Source of the DNA: an uncultured Lachnospiraceae bacterium
GTDB lineage: Bacteria > Bacillota > Clostridia > Lachnospirales > Lachnospiraceae
DNA length: 12,876 nt
Direction: 5' to 3'
Assembly: GCA_910586275.1 (NCBI GenBank)
Contig: CAJUIM010000108.1
Span: 1 to 12,876, forward strand
This document shows positions 1 through 6,280 of this stretch, piece by piece. Position numbers and translations under genes: made by a program. How positions within the stretch are numbered: position 1 is the stretch's first letter; each line of letters starts with the position of its first letter. The notes beneath the pieces are model-generated. The model was given only the letters and a program-made list of their open reading frames with translations. It did not search any database and had not been told where the DNA came from.

Positions 1-60
1 CTATACCGACATATAAGAACTTCTAAAGAGATAATCTAAATTCACCAATAATTTTTATAC

Positions 61-98
61 AAAAAATGGGGAAACCTTAGTAAAATCAAGGTTTCCCA
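61..98 (-). terminator. Rho-independent terminator of the tRNA-Leu gene
   Basis: Read on the minus strand, a perfect 10-bp stem (69-78 pairing with 88-97, GGGAAACCTT against AAGGTTTCCC) with a 9-nt loop is followed directly by a run of six T (61-66). It lies 14 nt past the 3' end of the tRNA, so it should end that transcript. The plus-strand side lacks a comparable T-run. Bases 1-60 beyond it are AT-rich and show no gene. Confidence 0.9.
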
Positions 99-111
99 CA
101 CTTTTAACCAA

Positions 112-195
112 TGCGGAAGATGGGACTTGAACCCACACGATGTAACCATCACAAGATCCTTAGTCTTGCTCGTCTGCCAGTTCCGACACTTCCGC
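112..195 (-). tRNA. tRNA-Leu, anticodon AAG
   Basis: The reverse complement folds as a class II tRNA of 84 nt. The acceptor stem is GCGGAAG/CTTCCGC with discriminator A. A D-arm with the GG pair of the D-loop follows. The anticodon stem is CAAGA/TCTTG around the loop CTAAGGA, giving anticodon AAG. A long variable arm (GATG/CATC) marks the leucine/serine/tyrosine class, and the T-arm has the loop TTCAAGT. Discriminator A and the anticodon both point to leucine. The 3' CCA is not encoded; TTG follows the discriminator. An A at wobble position 34 is uncommon in bacteria, where GAG is the usual form for this codon box. The gene stands alone, with its own promoter and terminator. Confidence 0.93.
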
Positions 196-233
196 AATTT
201 CCAAAACATATTTATTTCTGTGCTGCAAGTGAT

Positions 234-262
234 ATATTATCATTTAATACGGTAAAAGTCAA
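234..262 (-). promoter_or_regulatory. Probable promoter of the tRNA-Leu gene
   Basis: On the minus strand a -35-like TTGACT (257-262) is followed, after 17 nt, by a -10-like TAATAT (234-239); the overlapping GATAAT (236-241) would give a 15-nt spacer. The start point would lie about 30 nt before the tRNA 5' end. The surroundings are very AT-rich, as expected upstream of a stable RNA gene. This is read by eye from consensus matching only. Confidence 0.5.
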
Positions 263-305
263 TTACTTTTTACAAAATTTTTCATCAATTTGCAAAAATA
301 TGGTT

Positions 306-334
306 TTGCGTTTTTCTTTATCCTATGTTAGAAT
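306..334 (+). promoter_or_regulatory. Possible promoter of the GerMN lipoprotein gene
   Basis: TTGCGT (306-311) and TAGAAT (329-334) are separated by 17 nt. The -10 matches consensus in five of six bases, the -35 in three. It lies about 75 nt before the start codon and diverges from the tRNA promoter. The weak -35 leaves room for regulation or an alternative sigma factor, but nothing specific is visible. Confidence 0.35.
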
Positions 335-408
335 AAAGCAGATTTGTCCGCATAGGAAGTATGCCTTTGTGCCAAAGCATGAAAGCCGGACAGGAATGGA
401 GGAACGTT

Positions 409-990
409 ATGAAAAACAAAAAGTGGCTGGCAGCAGTTATGATGCTGGTGTTTCTTGTTTTTGCGGCCTGTGATGATTCGGGACAGGCAGAAGCCGAAAC
501 ATTGGGATTGATGGAAATGGAAGCGCAGGCGGTAAACTTTATTGGTATAGGAGGACAGGCGGAAGAGGCAGGAATGGGAAATACCGCCGAAGGAACGGAG
601 GAATTGGTCGTATATCACAGCAATGGGAAAGCGGACGGATTGGAGACAGAGATACATAGAGTGAATTCGTTGACCCCGGAAGAGGTGATTAACTGCCTTT
701 CCAGACATAATATTGTTTCCATGGATACAAAAGTCCTCGGGTTTGAGGTTAAAAAGGATGAGGCGCAAGGGAAGACCGTGCTTGAACTGAATTTGTCGAA
801 AGCTTTTGGGGAGTATCTCAGGACAATGGGAAAGGATAGCGAGGAAGTGGTTCTTTCGGCTTTGACGAATACTTTTTTGGAGAATTATCAGGCGGACGGG
901 ATTTTGCTGACGATAGAGGGCAAGACGCTGGAAACGGCTCATGGCAACTATGGCGGAGAGTTATTATTTAAAGGGCTGGCGGATGATTAG
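409..990 (+). CDS. GerMN-domain lipoprotein
   Basis: A 193-residue protein, probably anchored to the outer face of the membrane. Residues 1-20 form a signal peptide: a KNKK charged start, then a hydrophobic core ending VFAA. C21 follows as the likely lipidation site; Phe at -3 is slightly atypical for a lipobox. After an acidic linker (22-63), residues 66-188 have the pattern of a GerMN domain: a beta-strand opening (LVVYHSNG), a Leu/Pro-rich helix, a strand with LELNLSKAF, a helix with ALTNTFLENY, then ILLTIEG. GerMN proteins are known from spore germination and cortex assembly, but many family members have no assigned role. The start at 409 is chosen because GGAGG sits 6 nt upstream and the signal peptide begins there. 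An upstream in-frame ATG at 361 would add 16 non-signal residues without a good ribosome site. The function is inferred from the fold pattern only. Confidence 0.75.
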   Translation: MKNKKWLAAVMMLVFLVFAACDDSGQAEAETLGLMEMEAQAVNFIGIGGQAEEAGMGNTAEGTEELVVYHSNGKADGLETEIHRVNSLTPEEVINCLSRHNIVSMDTKVLGFEVKKDEAQGKTVLELNLSKAFGEYLRTMGKDSEEVVLSALTNTFLENYQADGILLTIEGKTLETAHGNYGGELLFKGLADD

Positions 991-1003
991 CATTTGACTG
1001 GCA

Positions 1004-1033
1004 TTGGAACGGTATATGAAGCAAAACTATAAT
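1004..1033 (+). promoter_or_regulatory. Probable promoter of the DUF4125 gene
   Basis: A consensus -10 TATAAT (1028-1033) is preceded by TTGGAA (1004-1009) with an 18-nt spacer. It lies just behind the lipoprotein stop codon, so the next gene can be transcribed independently, with a leader of about 60 nt. Confidence 0.5.
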
Positions 1034-1100
1034 GGTTGGCCGGATGGGATGCCGGAGCGTGTCTGAAAAGGACAATCGGTAAAGGGAAGGAGAGCGGAAG

Positions 1101-1727
1101 ATGGCAGAAGTGACAGAAAAGGAACAGTTGATTTTTGACATTGTGCAGGCGGAATGGGATATGTTCCAAAAGGTAAAGAATACGGGTGGGCGGGCTTCCT
1201 GTCAGGAGGATCCGGATACCTTTTTCCGTATGCGCATGAGCCAATGGATGGTGTACGAGGAGGAAATTCTGGAAAGTTATGCGGACGATATACGGGCAGC
1301 ATATGCGGAAGGCAGGAATCTGCTGTTTGAAAAGTATGCTCGCATGATGGAAGCCACTTATCCCGAGGAATATGAAGAAGTGAAAGGGCATCTGCCCGAG
1401 GTAAGCCGGGAAAAGGCGGAAATGGCAGAGGAAATTGTGGGAATCCATAAGGAATGGGACAGGTATATGGCGGAGCATTATCCGAATCTGAGGGCACAGG
1501 GACGTGTCATGACGACGGAAGAGGATTCGGAGGCCAACGGTTCTTCCACGGAAAGTTATCTGCGGGGAGAACTGCTGACTTATTCGGACCGTACGGTAGG
1601 GCTTATTTTAAAGCAGGTGAGGGAAGCTTCTGCAAAGGGCGAGAATCTGGAAAAACAAATTATTGAAAACGAAACAAAGTTTTACGGATATGCCTGCATC
1701 GAAGATGCGGAAAAGAAACATGGGTGA
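1101..1727 (+). CDS. DUF4125 family protein
   Basis: A 208-residue, charged, mostly helical cytoplasmic protein without signal peptide or membrane segment. The N-terminal part reads EWDMFQ (18-23) followed by NTGGRASCQ (27-35), D37 and the FFRMRMSQW stretch (41-49). I recognise this as the signature of the DUF4125 family. The family has no established function that I know of. Conserved polar residues (E18, W19, N27, R31, C34, Q35, R43) suggest a binding site, but that is inference. The C-terminal half is rich in Glu and Lys. The start is supported by AAGGAGAG about 6 nt upstream. A probable promoter lies in the gap after the lipoprotein gene, so co-transcription with it is possible but not required. 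Confidence 0.7.
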   Translation: MAEVTEKEQLIFDIVQAEWDMFQKVKNTGGRASCQEDPDTFFRMRMSQWMVYEEEILESYADDIRAAYAEGRNLLFEKYARMMEATYPEEYEEVKGHLPEVSREKAEMAEEIVGIHKEWDRYMAEHYPNLRAQGRVMTTEEDSEANGSSTESYLRGELLTYSDRTVGLILKQVREASAKGENLEKQIIENETKFYGYACIEDAEKKHG

Positions 1728-1759
1728 TGCCCGGCATACTATACTCTGTGCATATAAGA

Positions 1760-1786
1760 ATTCCCCACGGCTAAACCGTGGGGAAT
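1760..1786. repeat. Perfect 11-bp hairpin: convergent terminator or IS200/IS605-type end remnant
   Basis: ATTCCCCACGG (1760-1770) pairs perfectly with CCGTGGGGAAT (1776-1786) around the loop CTAAA. It lies between the convergent DUF4125 and zinc-ribbon genes, where a two-way terminator would be expected. T-runs on either side are weak: TTCTTATAT on the minus strand, TCAGTGTTT on the plus strand. The minus-strand form (CCACGG, TTTAGCCGTGGGG) resembles the hairpins at the 3' ends of IS200/IS605 tnpB elements. Bases 1787-1901 hold no gene I recognise and could be decayed element sequence. The choice between the two readings is open. Confidence 0.55.
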
Positions 1787-1901
1787 CAGTGTTTCAAAGG
1801 CGGAACCGGAACTCAGTCAGCGTGGCCTGCTGCGGCTGAAGCGGAGGATATTGCCGTAACTGGGGATTTACATCCGGCAGGGAGCATTTTTCAGACATGT
1901 T

Positions 1902-2606
1902 CTAAAAGTGCAGTCTCCGCTGCACGGCATCGCGCAGCCGTCTTTTGGAAAGGATCGTTACCAAGGCGACGACGATGATGCCGCAGGCAGTCAGGACAAC
2001 AGCCGACCAGGAAAGCTGAAGAGGGTTTCCGGTAAAGCGGTCTACAAACAGTTCAATGCCGATGCAGAGCACGGCGGCTTCCGCAAAGATATATAATGCA
2101 GTGGATATTATGGATATGGGCAGCTTGCGGAGCAAAAACGTAAATATCTCAATCAGCAATGTGACCAAAAGCACAATGGGCATGGCAAGTTCCCAGAACC
2201 ACCGCCGGGACGGCGTCAGGAGGGCAATAAGGTATAAATAGATCCCGATGGCTACGCCGTCAAATAAAAGAGATAAGTAAATGGGCAGTTTTGTGTAGAT
2301 GACTGCCGGAAAAGCGAAGACAAACAGCAGGATGCAGATGCCTATGATCAGCAGGGACCAGCCGGTGCCGGTAAAAACAAATAAATTCAGCAGTCCGCAG
2401 CTTAAAGCCGTGGCGGAAAGGACAACGGAAATAAGGATTCCCAAATCTTTGCGTTTCACAACTTCCACCTGCCCTCTTTCCTGCGGATAAGGAAAGTCGG
2501 GGCGGGCTTTTTCTGATTCCCTCGGGTTGATCACAGGTGTATGGCAGAGCGGGCAGGATTTTAAGGATGCGTCCAGTTCCACGCCGCAGTTTACGCAGTA
2601 CGACAT
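1902..2606 (-). CDS. Zinc-ribbon membrane protein, DUF6320-like
   Basis: A 234-residue protein. Residues 4-21 form a Cys4 zinc ribbon (C4, C7, C18, C21: CVNC, then CPLC), followed by a polar linker (26-54). Six hydrophobic segments follow, at about 55-78, 83-104, 108-130, 138-159, 163-188 and 198-219, and the tail is basic (KRRLRDAVQRR). The positive-inside rule puts both ends in the cytoplasm. The layout matches what I know as DUF6320 proteins of Lachnospiraceae; the function is unknown. TAGGAGG lies 6 nt upstream of the ATG, a strong ribosome site. It follows the acyltransferase gene by 115 nt on the same strand and probably shares its transcript. A membrane anchor or transport role for products of the neighbouring acyltransferase and esterase is inference. 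Confidence 0.75.
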   Translation of the reverse strand: MSYCVNCGVELDASLKSCPLCHTPVINPRESEKARPDFPYPQERGQVEVVKRKDLGILISVVLSATALSCGLLNLFVFTGTGWSLLIIGICILLFVFAFPAVIYTKLPIYLSLLFDGVAIGIYLYLIALLTPSRRWFWELAMPIVLLVTLLIEIFTFLLRKLPISIISTALYIFAEAAVLCIGIELFVDRFTGNPLQLSWSAVVLTACGIIVVALVTILSKRRLRDAVQRRLHF

Positions 2607-2626
2607 AGTTTACCTCCTAAAATATG

Positions 2627-2717
2627 ATTATTTCCCGGAATGATCTGTGTCGGTTTCGGCGGCGGATGCTCCGGGAGCCTTTGTCCGGCAACGGTCCGGC
2701 TGCCCGACAGAAATAAT
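2627..2717 (-). promoter_or_regulatory. Long inverted repeat between acyltransferase and zinc-ribbon genes
   Basis: In the 115-nt space between the two minus-strand genes, ATTATTTC (2627-2634) pairs with GAAATAAT (2710-2717). Inside it TGTCGG (2648-2653) pairs with CCGACA (2704-2709). The two helices stack on one side and are split by a 13-nt bulge on the other. The enclosed GC-rich part has a direct repeat GTCCGGC (2683-2689 and 2694-2700) and a small GCTC/GAGC hairpin. The outer arm ends 12 nt before the AGGAGG of the downstream gene. In mRNA this could be a processing, stability or translation-control structure. No T-run follows, so it is not a standard terminator. Confidence 0.4.
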
Positions 2718-2721
2718 GGGG

Positions 2722-4014
2722 TCAGGCTTTCCGGTTGCTTTCGATTTTCACATGGATTCCGTCCTGCACCAGTTTGCTGAAGAAATAGCGCTCCACATCC
2801 GCTTCCACGATGCTGCTGGCAAAGTTGATGGTGAGCGTGTCGCCGAAACTGGAGATGGCGCAATTGGTGCGTGAGGAAAAGGGCTGCCCCATATATATGT
2901 CAAAGCGGCGGATATGGGGTTCCATATCTTTCGAAACTTTCAGTGCACCCATATTTGTCAGGCCGGCAGAAGAATTCTTGTCCTGTACTTTTGTATAAAA
3001 GAAGCGGACGGTGAAGTCTTTGATAAAAAGCGGCACAATACGGATGAAGGGATTCTGCTGGGTAGCCGCATTGGTGGTGATGTCCCCCCGCAGGAATTTT
3101 TCGTTGATGTAGTAGCGCATATAGTTGTGTACATGAACGACAATTTCATCAAAGGTATAGTCTCCCAGGCGAGGGTCAATGGAAGGGTAAATCATGGTGA
3201 TGAAATTACGCAATGTCTTGGAAGGGAAAAAACGCCGCAAGTTCACAGGCATGGCTATTTTCAGAGGCCGCAGTTTATAGTGCCATTCCTTCTCCTGCTT
3301 CTGCATAAGAGCGTATAAAAGCACGGCGTTCAGATATTCGGTAATGGTGGCATTATATTCGGAGGCTACAGCCATCACTTCTTTTACGGACATGATGCCG
3401 TCAATAATATTCAATGTATAAAAAGGTTCTTTTGTGCCCCTGACCCGATAAGCTTTTTCGCTGGGACGCGGGGGCCGGACCTGTGCATTGGCATAGCGCA
3501 TATATGCGTCTTCCAGTTCTTCCGGATCCGGTTCCCCTTCCACGTCCAATACGAAACCGCCGTTGGAAACGGAATGCCCCAGCAGCCGCAGATATACGGC
3601 GGTGATTGTCTGGAGGACGCACATGCCGCCGGTGCCGTCGCCTAGGCTGTGGTGAGCCTCTAAGGCAATCCGGCATTCATGGTAATAGATGCGGATTAAG
3701 TAGCGGTTGTTGGCTTTGAAGGGCATGGGCATGCATGGGTTGCTGATATCCGGCTGCACGAAAGGGCCGGGTCTGTTATTCGGTTCCAAGTAACGCCAAA
3801 AAAGCCCCTTGCGGATGGCCGCTTTATAGGTGGGGAATCGTTTCAGGGCGATATCCACTGCCTGCTGCAGTATTTCCGGCCGGATCTGTTCCGTTAAGAC
3901 TACGGACAGCCGATAAACGGAGGAAAAATCCCTGCGCTGCAGGGTAGGGTATACAATGGCGGATAAATCCAGCTTGTACCATGTTTTTCGTTCGGGGCGT
4001 TTGTTCTTAGGCAT
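2722..4014 (-). CDS. Condensation-domain-like acyltransferase (alcohol acetyltransferase type, HHxxxDG)
   Basis: A 430-residue cytoplasmic protein of the CoA-dependent acyltransferase / condensation superfamily. The catalytic motif is intact: HHSLGDG at 121-127, in a typical AHHSLGDGTGG context. Later landmarks fit the family: the strand and loop PVNLRRFFPSKTLRNF (256-271), GLTNMG (351-356) in the position of the usual SNLG-like element, and TLTINFASS (393-401) before the last helix. The size equals one complete two-lobed domain. No carrier-protein or adenylation domain is nearby, so a free-standing enzyme is expected. Such enzymes move acyl groups onto an alcohol or amine; annotation pipelines often call them alcohol acetyltransferase. 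The real substrates cannot be read from the sequence. The start at 4014 has AGAGGA about 7 nt upstream. The in-frame ATG at 4071 would lie upstream of the predicted promoter start point and has no ribosome site. It is the first gene of a two-gene operon and is divergent from an esterase. Confidence 0.78.
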   Translation of the reverse strand: MPKNKRPERKTWYKLDLSAIVYPTLQRRDFSSVYRLSVVLTEQIRPEILQQAVDIALKRFPTYKAAIRKGLFWRYLEPNNRPGPFVQPDISNPCMPMPFKANNRYLIRIYYHECRIALEAHHSLGDGTGGMCVLQTITAVYLRLLGHSVSNGGFVLDVEGEPDPEELEDAYMRYANAQVRPPRPSEKAYRVRGTKEPFYTLNIIDGIMSVKEVMAVASEYNATITEYLNAVLLYALMQKQEKEWHYKLRPLKIAMPVNLRRFFPSKTLRNFITMIYPSIDPRLGDYTFDEIVVHVHNYMRYYINEKFLRGDITTNAATQQNPFIRIVPLFIKDFTVRFFYTKVQDKNSSAGLTNMGALKVSKDMEPHIRRFDIYMGQPFSSRTNCAISSFGDTLTINFASSIVEADVERYFFSKLVQDGIHVKIESNRKA

Positions 4015-4050
4015 TCTGCAATCCTCTGTGATAAAAATAAAGTTAGTAAG

Positions 4051-4079
4051 AGTATACCACAATTTGGGCAAAATGTGAT
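4051..4079 (-). promoter_or_regulatory. Extended -10 promoter of the acyltransferase operon
   Basis: On the minus strand the sequence TGGTATACT (4051-4059) is an extended -10: TG, one base, then TATACT with five of six consensus bases. ATCACA (4074-4079) sits at the -35 with a 17-nt spacer and four of six matches. The start point would be near 4044, leaving a leader of about 30 nt. Confidence 0.6.
4058..4077. promoter_or_regulatory. Candidate operator: 20-bp palindrome between divergent promoters
   Basis: CACAATTT, spacer GGGC, AAAATGTG: seven of eight positions pair. The palindrome lies exactly between the two -10 elements, and its outer bases coincide with the TG dinucleotides of both extended -10 motifs. 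A dimeric repressor bound here would block both promoters. The symmetry could instead simply reflect a bidirectional promoter. No regulator gene is in the window. Confidence 0.45.
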
Positions 4080-4084
4080 AGAAT
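4076..4084 (+). promoter_or_regulatory. Extended -10 promoter of the esterase gene
   Basis: TGATAGAAT is an extended -10 (TG, one base, TAGAAT with five of six consensus bases). The -35 position at 17-nt spacing (4056-4061, ACCACA) matches poorly, as is common for extended -10 promoters. The start point would be near 4091, about 30 nt before the ATG. Confidence 0.55.
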
Positions 4085-4120
4085 TATGAAAAAGAATGGG
4101 AGAAAGAGACGGAGGAAGCC

Positions 4121-5017
4121 ATGGCATTACGGGAGAGAAAGAACCAGAATCTGATGAATTTGATAAAACGGGTGCACAGTGTGGTTGAAAATGCGGATAT
4201 TGAAAAGCATAGGCAGTCACAGGATTATTTCGGGGCTTTGCTGGGAAATAATAAGGAGGCAGCAATCCGGGAAGTGGGAATAGATGATATGTATGGGGAG
4301 TGGGTGGCTGTAAGCCGTGCGCATATGAAAAAATATGTGATTCTGTATTGCCACGGAGGAGGATACTCCACGGGAAGCTGCCTGTATGCGCGTACATTGA
4401 CGACAAAGCTGGCAATGTCCACTTCCATGGATGTGCTCAGCTTTGACTATAGGCTTGCGCCGGAGCATCCGTATCCGGCGGCTTTGGAAGATGCCATGAA
4501 GGCATGGAATTATCTGATGCAGTTCGGATACGGGGCAAGGGATGTGATTATTGCGGGGGATTCGGCGGGAGGAAACTTGGCACTGACGCTTGTGCACAAA
4601 CTGAAAGAAGAGGGACGTATTCTGCCGAGAGGGCTGGTTCTGATGTCTCCTTGGACAGACCTGACTTCCTCCGGGAAATCCCATGAGACGCGCAAGGATA
4701 TGGATCCGGTGCTTCACAAGGAATATCTGGAGCAGATGATACGGAACTATGCGGAAGGGCAGGAATTGGACAGTCCCCTGATTTCGCCTCTTTTCGGAGA
4801 TTTCACGGACTTTCCTTCCACTTATATACAGGTGGGGGACAATGAGGTGCTGCTGAATGATGCCACAATGCTCCATAAGAAGATGGTAAAGGCAAATGTG
4901 CCGGTGCAGATTGATGTGTTTAAAGGGATGTGGCATGTGTTTCAGATGTCGCCTTTTAAGACTGCTTATGAGGCAATGGAGAAAAATGCGGAGTTTATTT
5001 ATGATATCTGCCGATAA
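4121..5017 (+). CDS. Alpha/beta hydrolase, hormone-sensitive-lipase-type esterase
   Basis: A 298-residue carboxylesterase of the bacterial HSL family (family IV, Abhydrolase_3). The oxyanion-hole motif HGGG is at 78-81, followed by FDYRLAPEHPYPA (108-120), the standard family block. The nucleophile is S148 in GDSAGG (146-151). The acid is D240 in VGDNEVLL, and the catalytic histidine is H272 in MWHVF. All triad residues are therefore present. No signal peptide is seen, so it acts in the cytoplasm, hydrolysing esters of fairly short acyl chains if it follows the family. GGAGG lies 5 nt before the ATG at 4121. It is transcribed divergently from the HHxxxDG acyltransferase through a shared control region. 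That suggests the enzymes act on related esters in opposite directions or in sequence (inference). No clear terminator follows; the 109 nt to dgt are AT-rich with nothing recognisable. Confidence 0.9.
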   Translation: MALRERKNQNLMNLIKRVHSVVENADIEKHRQSQDYFGALLGNNKEAAIREVGIDDMYGEWVAVSRAHMKKYVILYCHGGGYSTGSCLYARTLTTKLAMSTSMDVLSFDYRLAPEHPYPAALEDAMKAWNYLMQFGYGARDVIIAGDSAGGNLALTLVHKLKEEGRILPRGLVLMSPWTDLTSSGKSHETRKDMDPVLHKEYLEQMIRNYAEGQELDSPLISPLFGDFTDFPSTYIQVGDNEVLLNDATMLHKKMVKANVPVQIDVFKGMWHVFQMSPFKTAYEAMEKNAEFIYDICR

Positions 5018-5126
5018 GACAGGCATGGGATAAAAAAAATAAAGGAATTTTTCGGCGGACGCGGAATATTTTAAATAAGTGCAACTATTGTATGTGCAGA
5101 AGTCCGGAAAGAAAGAGAGCTCGGTG

Positions 5127-6140
5127 ATGGGCATGCTGATTCGTGAAAAGCTGGAACAATGGGAAAAGGAATATTTAAGTCCCCATGCTTCCCTTAGCAT
5201 GGCTAGCAAGGGAAGGGAGAGGGAAGAGGAACAATGTGATATCCGTCCGGTATATCAAAGAGACAGAGACAGGATTCTTCACAGCAAGTCATTCCGCAGG
5301 CTGAAAGACAAGACACAGGTTTTTCTGACGCCGGAAGGGGATCATTATAGGACGAGGCTGACGCATACGCTGGAAGTCTCCCAGAATGCCCGGACAATTG
5401 CGAAGGCACTTAGGCTGAATGAAGATTTGGTGGAGGCGATTGCGCTTGGGCATGATCTGGGGCACACGCCTTTTGGTCATGCGGGAGAGAGGGCCCTTGA
5501 TCAAGTGTGTCCCTTCGGATTCTGTCATAGTGAACAGAGTGTGCGGACGGTGGAGGTGCTGGAGAAGAACGGACAGGGTCTGAACCTGACGGCAGAGGTC
5601 AGGGACGGGATACGCAATCACCAGACGAGAGGAATGCCTCATACATTGGAGGGAAGGATAGTGCGTCTGTCGGATAAGATTGCCTATATCCATCATGATA
5701 TGGATGATGCCATCCGCGGCGGGATACTGAAAGATTCCGACGTTCCACAGGAGATAGGGGCGGTCATCGGATATACTACAAGGGAACGGTTGGATCATTT
5801 TATCCATGACATCGTAACGACCAGTTCCGGCACGGATGACATAAAGATGTCGCCGGCAGTGGCGGAGGCCATGAAAAAACTGCGGGAATTTATGTTTGAC
5901 CGGGTATACGAAAATGAGGCGGCCAAGAATCAGGAGAATAAGGCAGAGGAATTGATGATATCCCTTTATGAATATTATCTGAAACATCTGCATAAACTGC
6001 CGGAATATCTGCTGGCGAGAGCGGAGCGGTATGGGGAGGCCCCTGAAATTCTTGTGTGCGACTACATAGGGGCAATGACAGACCGGTTTGCCATTGCGCA
6101 GTACGAGGAGTTGTTTATCCCTAAATCCTGGCATTACTGA
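5127..6140 (+). CDS. dgt: dNTP triphosphohydrolase (dGTPase family)
   Basis: A 337-residue HD-superfamily enzyme that cleaves dNTPs to deoxynucleosides and triphosphate, controlling the dNTP pool. The N-terminus shows the family block DIRPVYQRDRDRILHSKSFRRLKDKTQVF (38-66). Metal-binding residues are present: H80 in RLTHT, H109-D110 in GHDLGHTPFGHAGE (108-121) and D183 in LSDKIAYIHHD. The length fits the shorter Gram-positive form rather than the long E. coli Dgt. The start at 5127 is preferred: purine-rich GAAAGAGAG precedes it and the protein then begins close to the usual MxIREKLE. A second ATG lies at 5133, and an in-frame GTG at 5079 would add 16 unlikely residues. The ribosome site is weak. 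It precedes dnaG by 140 nt in the same direction, a gene order I know from other Clostridia, which ties dNTP supply to replication priming. Nucleotide preference cannot be read here. Confidence 0.92.
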   Translation: MGMLIREKLEQWEKEYLSPHASLSMASKGREREEEQCDIRPVYQRDRDRILHSKSFRRLKDKTQVFLTPEGDHYRTRLTHTLEVSQNARTIAKALRLNEDLVEAIALGHDLGHTPFGHAGERALDQVCPFGFCHSEQSVRTVEVLEKNGQGLNLTAEVRDGIRNHQTRGMPHTLEGRIVRLSDKIAYIHHDMDDAIRGGILKDSDVPQEIGAVIGYTTRERLDHFIHDIVTTSSGTDDIKMSPAVAEAMKKLREFMFDRVYENEAAKNQENKAEELMISLYEYYLKHLHKLPEYLLARAERYGEAPEILVCDYIGAMTDRFAIAQYEELFIPKSWHY

Positions 6141-6280
6141 CTGGTATTTGGGGCATATCTCTGGCGGGAAGCCATTTTCACTGCGGCGTTAACGGCACTG
6201 TGCGTATCCGGCAGTTTTGCGGCGGAGAAGGGACCGAAAAAGGAAGACGAAATATAGATTGGAAAAGAAGGAAAGAGGAC

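Noticed and set aside
111..473. Plus-strand open frame running through the tRNA and into the lipoprotein gene
   Set aside because: It covers a tRNA and its promoter, and overlaps the signal peptide of the lipoprotein in another frame.
4015..4071. N-terminal extension of the acyltransferase to an upstream ATG at 4071
   Set aside because: It would span the predicted -10 element and start point, and lacks a ribosome site. The ATG at 4014 has one.
4217..5209. A 330-codon open frame on the minus strand opposite the esterase
   Set aside because: The esterase has a complete catalytic triad and ribosome site. The antisense frame has neither a start signal nor recognisable motifs.
6141..6280. Regulatory hairpin or small gene between dgt and dnaG
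   Set aside because: Only a 4-bp TGGC/GCCA stem and an 8-bp palindrome CGTTAACG are visible. Neither they nor any open frame stand out from chance.
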